From Pacificimonas sp963710205 (lineage in GTDB: Bacteria; Pseudomonadota; Alphaproteobacteria; Sphingomonadales; Sphingomonadaceae), in assembly GCA_963710205.1 (NCBI GenBank), contig CAVPZG010000007.1, positions 186,001 to 250,000 of the forward strand: a stretch of 64,000 nt of DNA, given 5' to 3'. The notes beneath the pieces were generated by a model. The model saw only the letters and a list, made by a program, of their open reading frames with translations. It was not told the origin of the DNA and searched no databases. A program made the translations under genes and the position numbers. Shown here in pieces: positions 25,159 through 34,109 of the stretch. How positions within the stretch are numbered: the stretch's first letter is position 1; every line of letters begins with the position of its first letter.

Positions 25159-26478
25159 CTATCTATAGGCGCTAAGGCGCCCGCTCTCGTCCAGCAGATA
25201 CATGGTCCCGCCCGCGACGACCGGCGGCAGGAAGAAGCCGTCGCCCGCTTCCATCGTCACCTGCACGCTGCCATCGACGGGCGACATTCCGATCAGCTCA
25301 CCCTCGGAACTGGTCAGCCACAGGCGGTCGCCGGCCAGAACGGGACCGCGATAATAGATCGGCCCTTTCTTCTTCTCGGCCTTGCGATAACGCGGCAGCT
25401 GCGAAATCCAGCGAATGCGCCCGTCATTGGCGACGCTCGCCACGACCTTCGCATCCAGCGTCACGGCGAAAACCCACTCGCCCGCAACGACAGGACTGCT
25501 GACACCGGCAAGGCTCTGTTCCCAGACCCGCTGGCCGGTCGCCAGTTCCAGCATGACCATGCGGCCGCCATGGCCAATGGCAAAGACGCGGCCTTCGGAA
25601 ATCACCGCTGGCGCATCGATGTCGCTAAGTGCGGCCAGCTGCGTCGATCGGCCCGTGCGCGCCAGCGCGTCCTGCCAGACGGTGCGGCCATTTTCGATGC
25701 GAACGGCGTTGAGTTCGCCAGAGGAGAAGCCCGTTACGACCGTTCCCTGTGCGACGGCAGGCGCCGCTGCGCCCAATATGCCCGTCGGTTCGATCGTACC
25801 GATGACTTCCCACTGGCGTTTGCCCTCGACCGCATCCAGCGCGAACAGCTGGTTGTCCTGCGTCATGATCAACATGCGGCCATCGGAAATGGTTGGCGCG
25901 CCGCGCAGGGGGATCTGCGCGTCATATTGCCAGATCGGATTCCCGCTCGCGGCATCATAGGCGGCGGCAAGGCCATAGCCCGACGTCGCGTAGACGCGCC
26001 CGCCAAAGACGCTGACGCCGCCGCCAAATGCAGCGCGCTCCTTCTCGCCGTCACGCTTCAGCAGCTGCGACCAGACCAGGCGGCCCGTTGCCGCATCGAA
26101 GGCGCGGATTTCGGAATGCGTGTCCATCGTATAGACCCGGCCATCCGCAATGACCGGCGCGGCCGTCAGATGCGCGGCCTTGTCGGAACCCGCGCCAATC
26201 TGCGCGGTCCAGACCCGCGCTGGACTTGCCCCCAGCGACAGATGACCGAACGATTTCGCCGCGTTGCCGCCCGGCTGCGTCCAGTCCGCATTGGGTACGG
26301 CGGCGGGCAGCGTGACGGGAACCGTCGCGATCGCGGCGTCGGCCTCGATACCTGTCTCCGTCGGCAACACGGCGACGCGGTTGCCGATGACAGGCGTACC
26401 GTCATCGTCATCGCCGCCGAATATACCGCATGCTCCCAGCGTCAGGGCCAGGGAAATTACCGTAAGACGACGCATCAT
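25159..26478 (-). CDS. bamB: Outer membrane assembly lipoprotein BamB
   Basis: This 439-aa protein has a lipoprotein signal (LALTLGAC, Cys about residue 17) and a PQQ-like eight-bladed beta-propeller with recurring blades such as RVYTMDTHSEIRAFDAATG and GRVFAIGHGGRMVMLELATG. BamB supports BamA in folding outer membrane proteins. The start overlaps the end of the yfgM-like gene; a second ATG lies three bases later. Confidence 0.92.
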   Translation of the reverse strand: MMRRLTVISLALTLGACGIFGGDDDDGTPVIGNRVAVLPTETGIEADAAIATVPVTLPAAVPNADWTQPGGNAAKSFGHLSLGASPARVWTAQIGAGSDKAAHLTAAPVIADGRVYTMDTHSEIRAFDAATGRLVWSQLLKRDGEKERAAFGGGVSVFGGRVYATSGYGLAAAYDAASGNPIWQYDAQIPLRGAPTISDGRMLIMTQDNQLFALDAVEGKRQWEVIGTIEPTGILGAAAPAVAQGTVVTGFSSGELNAVRIENGRTVWQDALARTGRSTQLAALSDIDAPAVISEGRVFAIGHGGRMVMLELATGQRVWEQSLAGVSSPVVAGEWVFAVTLDAKVVASVANDGRIRWISQLPRYRKAEKKKGPIYYRGPVLAGDRLWLTSSEGELIGMSPVDGSVQVTMEAGDGFFLPPVVAGGTMYLLDESGRLSAYR

Positions 26479-27242
26479 TCGCCCGTCTCCTCTTCTACCG
26501 CTGCAGGAGCGGTGGGTTCATCCAGCGCGAGTTCGTCTTCCAGCTGGATATCCGCGCCGCCCAGTGACGCCGCCATCTGGCTGGCACGTCCCCGCAGCGA
26601 TTGCGGCAGGTCCGTCTTTGCGGCCATGGCGGAATAAAGGTCGCGCGCCTTGCCCGTTTCTCCGGCCTTCAGGTGCGCCGCAGCCAGCATTTCACCGGCG
26701 ACGCCGAACCAGGCGCCGTCAGGCGACGCGAGCGGTGTCAGTTCACTGATGACGGCCTTTGGGTCTTCCTTGTCAAAACCCAGTCGCACAGCTTTCAGAC
26801 GCGCAAGATCCCGGATCGGCTGCGCGACCGCAGGATCGTCGGCGACGGCGCGATATCCCGTCTCGGCGCCCGCAAGGTCGCCGTCATCGACAAGCAGGTC
26901 GGCCTGCACGATCCTGCCGAGAACATTGTAGCCCTTGATATCCGACCCGGCGAACCGCTCGATTTCCGCACGCGCATCCGCATCGCCAAGATCAAGCCCG
27001 CGCACCGCCTGGTCGAACGCCTCGGCCTGCTTTCCGGCCTCAACCCCTTGTTGCTGCTGCCAGTACAGATATGCCGCCAACGCGATCAGGAACAGGCTGA
27101 CGCCCATGATCAGCATCGTGCCATAACGCCGCCAGAATCCGGTCATGCGGTCCTGGCGATACGCGTCATCCACCTCCCGCACAAAAGCGTCGGATTCAGG
27201 GTTCGCGGCGGGGGTGTCAGGGATCGTTGGCGTCTTGGCCAA
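26475..27242 (-). CDS. YfgM-like TPR membrane protein
   Basis: This 255-aa protein has a cytoplasmic N-terminus, one membrane helix (GTMLIMGVSLFLIALAAYLYW, about residues 41-61) and a periplasmic helical domain of the TPR_21/YfgM type. In E. coli YfgM associates with SecYEG and PpiD. Position directly before bamB and der supports the assignment. The tail is acidic (EDELALDEPTAPAAVEEETGE). Confidence 0.8.
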   Translation of the reverse strand: MAKTPTIPDTPAANPESDAFVREVDDAYRQDRMTGFWRRYGTMLIMGVSLFLIALAAYLYWQQQQGVEAGKQAEAFDQAVRGLDLGDADARAEIERFAGSDIKGYNVLGRIVQADLLVDDGDLAGAETGYRAVADDPAVAQPIRDLARLKAVRLGFDKEDPKAVISELTPLASPDGAWFGVAGEMLAAAHLKAGETGKARDLYSAMAAKTDLPQSLRGRASQMAASLGGADIQLEDELALDEPTAPAAVEEETGE

Positions 27243-27361
27243 GGGGTAAGCTCCGTCGGTTCAGGAAGTCAGCCGCTGTCCATAGCGGCACAAGGCCATC
27301 GGGGGAAGGTGTGAGCGTGGTTACGGCGCGAACGCGCGCCGTCCCTTGGACCGCGCGTCGC

Positions 27362-28240
27362 TCAGGACCGGGCCTTCGTCCCATAAAGTTGCGCGTCCGA
27401 CGGAAAACTGCGGTCGCGGACGGCAGCGGCATAGGCCTCGGCAGCCGCGGAAATGCGCTCCGCCATGTCGTCGAATTTCTTCACGAAACGCGGCACCCGC
27501 TCGAACATGCCCAGCATATCCTCGGCGACAAGCACCTGCCCATCGCAGGCGGGCGAGGCACCGATGCCAATTGTGGGAATGCCGATGCTTTCGGTGATTT
27601 CCCGCGCAATCGGCTCCATCACGCCCTCGATCACCAGGGCAAAGGCGCCCGCTTCCGCAACGGCAACGGCGTCGGCGACGATCTTCTCGCGCTCGGCATC
27701 GTCGCGCCCCCGCGCACGGTAACCGCCCAGCATATTCACCGCCTGCGGTGTCAGGCCAACATGCGCGCAGACAGGAATACCGCGTTCAGACAGAAAGGCG
27801 ATGGTGTCCGCCATCACTTCGCCGCCCTCCAGCTTGACAGCGGCGCAGCCGGTTTCCTTCATGATGCGGGCGGCGGATTCAAAGGCTTCTTCGGGGCCGC
27901 ACTCATAGCTGCCAAAGGGCATATCGACGACGACGACAGAGCGATAGGATCCGCGCCGCACCGCCGCGCCATGCGCGCACATCATCTCCATGCTGACAGG
28001 CACGGTGGAATCGAGCCCGTAAATGACCTGCCCCAGCGAGTCCCCGACCAGCAGCATATCGCAATGCGCGTCCAGCAGTTGCGCCATGCGCGCCGTGTAG
28101 GCGGTCAGCATCACGATGGGCTCTGCGGTCTTTCCCTCCACTTTGCGCGCCATGATCGCAGGCACAGTCAGACGGCGGACTGGCTCCGGTACGGGATGCG
28201 CGCGCGAAGTCGAGGTGTCGAGTTTGAAGGTCGTGGACAT
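27362..28240 (-). CDS. panB: 3-methyl-2-oxobutanoate hydroxymethyltransferase
   Basis: This 292-aa enzyme makes ketopantoate from ketoisovalerate and methylene-tetrahydrofolate, the first step of pantothenate synthesis. The metal-binding aspartates are in LLVGDSLG and VVVDMPFGSY, and the catalytic Glu is in FALVIEGVME. It begins 10 bp after the EamA gene, likely in one transcript. A perfect hairpin without T-tract lies downstream at 27323-27342. Confidence 0.96.
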   Translation of the reverse strand: MSTTFKLDTSTSRAHPVPEPVRRLTVPAIMARKVEGKTAEPIVMLTAYTARMAQLLDAHCDMLLVGDSLGQVIYGLDSTVPVSMEMMCAHGAAVRRGSYRSVVVVDMPFGSYECGPEEAFESAARIMKETGCAAVKLEGGEVMADTIAFLSERGIPVCAHVGLTPQAVNMLGGYRARGRDDAEREKIVADAVAVAEAGAFALVIEGVMEPIAREITESIGIPTIGIGASPACDGQVLVAEDMLGMFERVPRFVKKFDDMAERISAAAEAYAAAVRDRSFPSDAQLYGTKARS

Positions 28241-28250
28241 GAGTTACTTC

Positions 28251-29111
28251 CTAGCCCGCAAACTGCATGATGGCGAGGCCGGCTGCGAGCACCAGCGCAG
28301 CGAAAATCCGGCGCTTACCAAAACCCTCTTTCAGCAGCCGCGCGCCGAACAGCGCCGCGAAGACGACTGCCGTTTCGCGGATGGCGGAAACACGCGCGGC
28401 TTCGGTTATCGTAAAGGCATAAAGCGCGGCGCCATAGCTGAAAATCGATAGCACGCCGCCTGCCAGTCCGAAGCGCCAATATCGCCGGACGCTTTCCCGC
28501 AAAACGCCCTGCCTGCGAACCATCGCCAGCGTGCAGGTACCGACACAGTCAAGCGCAAACAGCCAGGCAATGAATGTCGCCGGGGTCGGTGCCATCCTCA
28601 CGCCCCGCGCATCGGCGACATTATAGCAGGCGATACCAATCGCGGTCAGCGCGGCAAAGCCAAGCGCGCGACGGTCAGGATGTGCGGCCACGCGTATGCC
28701 GGTTGGCGGCAGGGCAAAAGCAACGACCGCAAGCGTCGCCAGGACCAGGCCAGCCAGTTCCGCTAGGTTCAGGGTTTCACCAATGACGAGCCAGGCCGCA
28801 AATCCGGTCAGAAGTGGCGCTGATCCGCGCATGACAGGAAAAACCAGCGACAAGTCACCGTATTTCAGCGCGCCGATCAGGGCCAGCTGATAGGCGAAAT
28901 GCACCGGTACAGCGATGGCAAGGGCTGCCCAGGTCGCCGCGTTTGGCAATGGCACAATGAACAGCGCAGGCAGCACGAGCAGCGACGCACTGCCTTGCAG
29001 CAGCGCCCTTGACGACAGGATGTCGCCGCCCATCTTCACACTCAGATTCGCTGCCGCCAGCGTGACCGCTGAAAACAGGCCGAGACACAGCGCCAGCGTT
29101 TCGGGCGTCAT
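28251..29111 (-). CDS. EamA-family (DMT) transporter
   Basis: This 286-aa protein has ten predicted membrane helices arranged as two EamA repeats, the second starting near residue 150. It shows PVMRGSAPLLTGFAAWLVIGE in the first repeat (helices 3-4) and IRETAVVFAALFGARLL in the second. The substrate is unknown. It lies three bases after the ArsC-like gene, in a string purT - yffB-like - EamA - panB. Confidence 0.85.
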   Translation of the reverse strand: MTPETLALCLGLFSAVTLAAANLSVKMGGDILSSRALLQGSASLLVLPALFIVPLPNAATWAALAIAVPVHFAYQLALIGALKYGDLSLVFPVMRGSAPLLTGFAAWLVIGETLNLAELAGLVLATLAVVAFALPPTGIRVAAHPDRRALGFAALTAIGIACYNVADARGVRMAPTPATFIAWLFALDCVGTCTLAMVRRQGVLRESVRRYWRFGLAGGVLSIFSYGAALYAFTITEAARVSAIRETAVVFAALFGARLLKEGFGKRRIFAALVLAAGLAIMQFAG

Positions 29112-29114
29112 GTC

Positions 29115-29462
29115 CTAGCCCAGTCCGGCAGCCTTCCATTCCTCTTCGTCAAATCCGACGAGCAACGCATCACCATGCTCAACAACTGGGCGTTTGATCA
29201 TCGAAGGGTTGTCCGCCATCAATCTTATCGCCTTGGCCTCATCGATATCGGCCTTGTCGGCGTCCGACAATTTGCGAAACGTCGTCCCGCGTCTGTTGAG
29301 CAGGGCCTCCCAGCCAAGCTGGTCCGCCCAGGCCGAAAGCCGCTTCTTGTCGACGCCTGTCTTTTTGTAGTCATGGAATTCATAAGACGTTCCGGCGGCG
29401 TCCAGCCATTTGCGCGCCCTTTTCACCGTGTCGCAATTGGGGATGCCGTACAGCGTGGTCAT
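29115..29462 (-). CDS. ArsC/Spx-family thioredoxin-fold protein (YffB-like)
   Basis: This 115-aa protein opens with LYGIPNCDTVKRARKWL, where the single Cys (about residue 10) replaces the thioredoxin CxxC, and continues with FHDYKKTGVD and LLNRRGTTFRKL, hallmarks of the YffB branch. YffB binds glutathione; true arsenate reduction is doubtful. It overlaps purT by four bases. Confidence 0.85.
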   Translation of the reverse strand: MTTLYGIPNCDTVKRARKWLDAAGTSYEFHDYKKTGVDKKRLSAWADQLGWEALLNRRGTTFRKLSDADKADIDEAKAIRLMADNPSMIKRPVVEHGDALLVGFDEEEWKAAGLG

Positions 29463-30634
29463 GTCTCATCTCCATATTCGATGTTGATCTTGCCTGCGGC
29501 AACTCGTGCGGCGGCGCGCGCGTCTTCAACAGTTGCGGCCCGCGCCAGCGCCACGCCCATGCGCCGCCAGGGCCGTGTCGTCGGCTTCCCGAATATGCGG
29601 ACGTCGACATGATCCGCAGGCGTTGAGAGCGCCTCCGCAAGCCCCGTAATCCGGAAATCATCGCTCTCCCTATCCGCCAGCACCACCGCACTCGCCGAAG
29701 GTCCCCGCAAACCGATCTCGCCAACCGGCAAGCCCAATATCGACCGCGCGTGCAAATCGAACTCGGTCAAGTCCTGACTGACCAGCGTCACCAGTCCCGT
29801 GTCATGCGGACGCGGACTGAGTTCGGAGAAGATGACGTCATCCCCTTTCACGAAAAATTCGACGCCAAACAGTCCAAAGCCGCCAAGCGCATCAACGACT
29901 TTCTTCGCCATCTCCTGCGCAGCGGCCAGAGCGGCAGCGGACATTGCCGCAGGCTGCCAGCTTTCCCGGTAATCACCGCGCTCCTGCCGATGACCGACGG
30001 GCGCGCAGAAATGCACGCCGTCCTTTGCCCGCACCGTCAGCAACGTGATCTCGTAATCGAAATCGACGAAACCTTCCGCAATCACCCGCACCCGGTCGCC
30101 GCGCATACCCGCTGCCGCATAGTCCCACGCCGCATCGAGCTCCGTGGCATCACTAACCGTGCTTTGCCCTTTGCCCGATGACGACATGACCGGCTTCACG
30201 ACGAGCGGCAAACCAACGGCCTTCGCCGCACTCTCCAGTTCCTCGCGGTTTTCGGCATAGCGATAGGGCGACGTCACAAGCTTGAGTTCGCTCGCGGCCA
30301 GGTCCCGAATGGCATCGCGGTTCATGGTCAGCTGCGCCGCCCGTGCGGAGGGCACGATGGTGAAGCCTTTCCCTTCGTAATCCGCCAGAATCTCCGTTCG
30401 TATCGCCTCTATTTCCGGCACGACATAGTCAGGCCGATGTTTCTCAATCACGGCGCCCAGCGCCGCAGCGTCCAGCATGGAGAAGACCTCGGCGGCGTCC
30501 GCAACCTGCATCGCGGGCGCACCCGCATAGGCATCGCAGGCAATGACATGACAACCCAGCCGTTTGGCGGACATCGTGAATTCACGGCCGAGTTCGCCCG
30601 ATCCCAGCAGCAATATCTTGGCGGTCGGTTTCAT
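29459..30634 (-). CDS. purT: Formate-dependent phosphoribosylglycinamide formyltransferase 2
   Basis: This 391-aa ATP-grasp enzyme uses formate and ATP to formylate GAR in purine synthesis. The start at 30634 (MKPTAKILLLGSGELG) is chosen because upstream residues in this frame do not resemble the family. Motifs: GSGELGREF at the N-terminus, LVVKPVMSSSGKGQS (ATP-grasp Lys/Gly loop) near residue 150, and FFVKGDDVIFSELSPRPHDTG near 260-280. A divergent CHMI-like gene starts 91 bp away. Confidence 0.95.
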   Translation of the reverse strand: MKPTAKILLLGSGELGREFTMSAKRLGCHVIACDAYAGAPAMQVADAAEVFSMLDAAALGAVIEKHRPDYVVPEIEAIRTEILADYEGKGFTIVPSARAAQLTMNRDAIRDLAASELKLVTSPYRYAENREELESAAKAVGLPLVVKPVMSSSGKGQSTVSDATELDAAWDYAAAGMRGDRVRVIAEGFVDFDYEITLLTVRAKDGVHFCAPVGHRQERGDYRESWQPAAMSAAALAAAQEMAKKVVDALGGFGLFGVEFFVKGDDVIFSELSPRPHDTGLVTLVSQDLTEFDLHARSILGLPVGEIGLRGPSASAVVLADRESDDFRITGLAEALSTPADHVDVRIFGKPTTRPWRRMGVALARAATVEDARAAARVAAGKINIEYGDET

Positions 30635-30725
30635 CTTCGGGTCGAAGTCCTTCTGGCTGCGGTGCGATAAGGCCCTAAACGGAATAATACTGAAACACAG
30701 CCCTTCCGATGAAAAGGATATCGTC

Positions 30726-31070
30726 ATGCCGCATCTCCTCGCCGAGCACAGCAAGGACAAGCACACGCGCAATGCCATCCCGGCGTTATTCAACTCGCTA
30801 ATGGCGATTTGCGAAGCCAGTCCGGTCCTGGAAGCGGAAAACGTGAAACTACGCGCACACGGATTTGCCAGCTATCTGGTTGGCGGCGACATTCGTCCGT
30901 TTCTTCATCTTTCACTCGCCATGATGGATGGTCGCAGTGACGCGGAAAAGATGGAATTGTCGGACGCCATGCTTGCCGCCGCCATCGATGTCATGCCGGA
31001 TGATACGGAAATCACCGTCGAAACCCGCGACACGCATCGCGCTTCCTACAGAAAGCGTACAGGCCGCTAA
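30726..31070 (+). CDS. 5-carboxymethyl-2-hydroxymuconate isomerase-like tautomerase
   Basis: This 114-aa member of the tautomerase superfamily starts MPHLLAEHS: after Met removal the N-terminal Pro is the catalytic base. AAGGA lies about 8 bases before the ATG. HpaF-type enzymes isomerise a ring-cleavage product of homoprotocatechuate, but no other gene of that pathway is nearby, so its real substrate is uncertain. Its stop overlaps the convergent nth-like gene. Confidence 0.8.
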   Translation: MPHLLAEHSKDKHTRNAIPALFNSLMAICEASPVLEAENVKLRAHGFASYLVGGDIRPFLHLSLAMMDGRSDAEKMELSDAMLAAAIDVMPDDTEITVETRDTHRASYRKRTGR

Positions 31071-31756
31071 GCGGTCTTGTCAGGCCAAAGACAAAGATCG
31101 TTCAGAAAACAGCTTTCGCATTTCGGCGCTCGGCTGGTGCAAACCTTCTTGCCGAACTGGATCAGCCAGAAATGACCCTCGGCCTTGGCCCAGTCCGGCG
31201 CGCGTTCTTCCAGTCGCTCGGCAACCTTCGCTTCGGTCTTTCCGGGCGCAAGTCCCGTCCGGTTGCAGACCCGGCCCACATGCGTATCGACTGCAATCAC
31301 GTCGGCGCCAAAGGTGAAGCTCATGACGATATCGGCGCATTTCCTGCCGATCCCCGGCATCTCGAGCAGCCCGGCGCGCGTGTCCGGCACGATCCCCTTC
31401 CGCTCAATCAGGGCCGCGCAGAATTTGCGGATCGACCTGGCCTTGTTGTTGTAAAGCCCCGCCGGACGGATCGCCTCGATCAGCGCCTCGTCTGACAATC
31501 GCAGCATTTGCTCAGGTGTCTGCGCCAGCGCAAATAATGCGTTCGTCGCCTTTGCGGTATTGGAATCGAGCGACTGTGCCGACAACATGCAGGCCACGCA
31601 GGATCGAAACGCGTCCGGCTGACCCTTTGGTCCTTTCGCCCCGCCATTTTCGCCGCGCCAGTTGCCTGGCATCGCGTCCGAGAGCCGGCGAAACATGGCC
31701 TCGACGTCCGCATCGGACAGTTCACGCATTTGGGATTTCGATTCTGACCTGTCCAT
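31067..31756 (-). CDS. nth: Endonuclease III-like DNA glycosylase/AP lyase
   Basis: This 229-aa HhH-GPD protein has the helix-hairpin-helix and catalytic Lys in MPGIGRKCADIV, the catalytic Asp in AVDTHVGRV, and the C-terminal 4Fe-4S motif with spacing C-X6-C-X2-C-X5-C (CTSRAPKCESCFLNDLC). Early SAQSLDSNTAKA matches the endonuclease III fold. It should excise oxidised pyrimidines. It is the second of two adjacent glycosylase genes and lies three bases downstream of the paralogue. Confidence 0.9.
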   Translation of the reverse strand: MDRSESKSQMRELSDADVEAMFRRLSDAMPGNWRGENGGAKGPKGQPDAFRSCVACMLSAQSLDSNTAKATNALFALAQTPEQMLRLSDEALIEAIRPAGLYNNKARSIRKFCAALIERKGIVPDTRAGLLEMPGIGRKCADIVMSFTFGADVIAVDTHVGRVCNRTGLAPGKTEAKVAERLEERAPDWAKAEGHFWLIQFGKKVCTSRAPKCESCFLNDLCLWPDKTA

Positions 31757-31759
31757 GTC

Positions 31760-32491
31760 CTATCGAACGCGCCCATCCGGCGCGGGTTCAACGCCCACCT
31801 TGTCGCACAGGTCCGCAACCGGACAGTCGGCGCATTTCGGATGCTTCGGCCTGCAATAGGTCTGACCAAGACTTTTCATAAGCATATGATGTTCATCCAT
31901 GTCCATTGGCGACCAGTCCGGCGGTAACAGGCGCATGATGGTGTCATAGGCCCGTGCCGTATCGGCCTTTGGCGGCACGAACCCCAGCCGCTGCAAGATG
32001 CGCCGGTGATGGGAATCGATCACCATCGCCGCCCGGTTCATGCTGCTGGCATTGATAACGCCCGCACTGATCTTGCGCCCGACACCAGGCAGCGTTTCCA
32101 GCCAGGCCATCGCGTCGGCAACGGGCAGGTTGTGAATATGATCGAGCGTAACGCTTCCACGTTCTTCCGCGATTGTGGACAAACACGCCTTCAGCCTTTC
32201 CGCGGACATTTGCGGAAAGGTCTGATCCGTCAGAAAAGGTTTGATCTCGGCTATATCCGCAGCCGCTGCTGCATCCCAGTCGCCGAAATGAGCCAGCAAT
32301 GCATGCGTTGCCCGGTTCGATACCGCAGTCCGCGTCTGCGCACCGATGACGCCCTGAACCAATTGCCAGACGGGGCCGGATCTCTCCGCAACCGGGCGGA
32401 AAGCCCGCCCGAACCGGGCGATCAGCAGGGACTGTATTTCAGCGAGTTTCGCGGTTCGTTCGTCGGGGCCCAGGTTCAATTGCATCCACAA
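31760..32491 (-). CDS. Second HhH-GPD glycosylase with 4Fe-4S cluster
   Basis: This 243-aa protein is homologous in plan to its neighbour but clearly divergent: GAQTRTAVSNRA, hairpin with Lys LPGVGRKISAGV, catalytic Asp in MVIDSHHRRI, and cluster CRPKHPKCADCPVADLC with the same X6/X2/X5 spacing. The ISAGVINASS and SHHRR context is unlike standard Nth, so substrate preference may differ. It is 12 bp after guaA and probably cotranscribed with guaA and nth. An ATG at 32485 is an alternative start. Confidence 0.85.
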   Translation of the reverse strand: MWMQLNLGPDERTAKLAEIQSLLIARFGRAFRPVAERSGPVWQLVQGVIGAQTRTAVSNRATHALLAHFGDWDAAAAADIAEIKPFLTDQTFPQMSAERLKACLSTIAEERGSVTLDHIHNLPVADAMAWLETLPGVGRKISAGVINASSMNRAAMVIDSHHRRILQRLGFVPPKADTARAYDTIMRLLPPDWSPMDMDEHHMLMKSLGQTYCRPKHPKCADCPVADLCDKVGVEPAPDGRVR

Positions 32492-32503
32492 ACAGCAGGT
32501 ATG

Positions 32504-34063
32504 CTACTCCCACTCGATCGTGCCCGGTGGCTTGGACGTATAGTCGTAAACCACGCGGTTGATGCCCTTTACCTCATTCACGATACGCGTAGCGACGTTT
32601 GACAGGAAACTGGAATCAAACGGATAAACATCCGCCGTCATGCCGTCTGTGGACGTTACGGCGCGCAGGCCGCAAACGCGGTCGTAGGTTCGGTGGTCAC
32701 CCATGACGCCGACCGTGCGGACCGGCAGCAGCACGGCAAAGGCCTGCCAGATCGCGTCGTAGAGGCCCGCCTTCCTGATCTCGTCCAGATAAATGGCGTC
32801 CGCCTTCCGCAGGATATCGCAGGCTTCCTTGGTGACTTCGCCAGGAATGCGGATGGCAAGCCCCGGTCCCGGAAACGGATGCCGCCCCACAAACGGTTCC
32901 GGCAGGCCGAGTTCGCGGCCCAGTTCGCGGACCTCGTCCTTGAACAGTTCACGCAGCGGTTCAACGAGATCCATCTTCATGCGTTCAGGCAGGCCGCCGA
33001 CATTATGGTGCGACTTGATGGTAACGCTCGGACCGCCGGTAAAGGAAACGCTTTCAATCACATCTGGATAGAGTGTGCCCTGCGCCAGAAAATCCGCGCC
33101 GCCGATCTTCTCCGCTTCCTCGTCGAACACATCGATGAAGGTTGCGCCGATGAACTTACGCTTTTTCTCAGGATCATCGACACCCTCAAGGCCGGCGAGG
33201 AAACGCTGTTCCGCATCCACGTGCACCAGCGGCATGTCATAATGCCCTCTGAACAGGCTGACGACCTGCTCCGCCTCTCCTTGCCTGAGCAGGCCGTGGT
33301 CGACGAAAACGCAGGTCAGCTGGTCGCCAATCGCTTCGTGGATCAAGACGGCTGCGACAGAAGAATCGACGCCTCCAGACAGGCCGCAGATCACTTTTCG
33401 GTCGCCGACCTGTTCGCGGATTTCCGCGATCTTCTGTGCGCGGAATTCGGCCATCGTCCATTCCTCGGAAATGGAGCAAATATGGCGTGCGAAATTGGCA
33501 ATCAGCTTCCCCCCATCCGGCGTGTGCACGACTTCGGGATGGAATTGCACGCCATAGAATTTGCGCGCTTCATCAGCAACGGCGGCAAAGGGTGCCCCAT
33601 CCGACGCCGCGACGACCTCAAAACCGTCAGGCAGATTATCGACCTTGTCGCCGTGGCTCATCCAGACCTGATGGCGTTCGCCCGGCTGCCATAGGCCATC
33701 AAACAGCGCGCAGCGCTTCTCCACGTTGATAAAGGCCCGCCCAAATTCACCCATATCGGCATTTTCGACACTGCCGCCCAGCTGGTTCACCATGACCTGC
33801 TGGCCGTAACAAATGCCGAAGACAGGGACACCGGCGGTCAGGAATTTCTGGGGAATCCCGGGCGCATCCGCGTTGGTGACGCTGTCGGGACCACCCGACA
33901 ATATGATGCCTTTTGGCTGCAGCCGTTCAAATGCCTCTTCCGCTTTGGAATAGGGCGCGATTTCCGAATAAACTCCGGCCTCGCGTACCCTGCGGGCGAT
34001 CAGCTGCGTGACCTGGCTGCCGAAGTCGACGACAAGGATGGTTTCCGTGGGTGTGACGCTCAT
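32504..34063 (-). CDS. guaA: GMP synthase (glutamine-hydrolysing)
   Basis: This 519-aa enzyme converts XMP to GMP. The class I amidotransferase domain has the catalytic Cys in FGICYGQQV (about residue 86) and FHPEVVHT with the His/Glu pair. The ATP-pyrophosphatase domain has GLSGGVDSSVAA (about 225), and the C-terminal dimerisation domain ends at VIEWE-like TIEWE. Length matches the family. Confidence 0.97.
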   Translation of the reverse strand: MSVTPTETILVVDFGSQVTQLIARRVREAGVYSEIAPYSKAEEAFERLQPKGIILSGGPDSVTNADAPGIPQKFLTAGVPVFGICYGQQVMVNQLGGSVENADMGEFGRAFINVEKRCALFDGLWQPGERHQVWMSHGDKVDNLPDGFEVVAASDGAPFAAVADEARKFYGVQFHPEVVHTPDGGKLIANFARHICSISEEWTMAEFRAQKIAEIREQVGDRKVICGLSGGVDSSVAAVLIHEAIGDQLTCVFVDHGLLRQGEAEQVVSLFRGHYDMPLVHVDAEQRFLAGLEGVDDPEKKRKFIGATFIDVFDEEAEKIGGADFLAQGTLYPDVIESVSFTGGPSVTIKSHHNVGGLPERMKMDLVEPLRELFKDEVRELGRELGLPEPFVGRHPFPGPGLAIRIPGEVTKEACDILRKADAIYLDEIRKAGLYDAIWQAFAVLLPVRTVGVMGDHRTYDRVCGLRAVTSTDGMTADVYPFDSSFLSNVATRIVNEVKGINRVVYDYTSKPPGTIEWE

Positions 34064-34109
34064 GCGAAGGGCGTTACGCGGGGCACGGGATTCTGTCTAG
34101 CGCGTGCGC

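Noticed and set aside
27323..27342. Perfect 8-bp GC-rich hairpin downstream of panB
   Set aside because: No T-tract follows on either strand, so I do not call it an intrinsic terminator; it could be incidental in GC-rich sequence.
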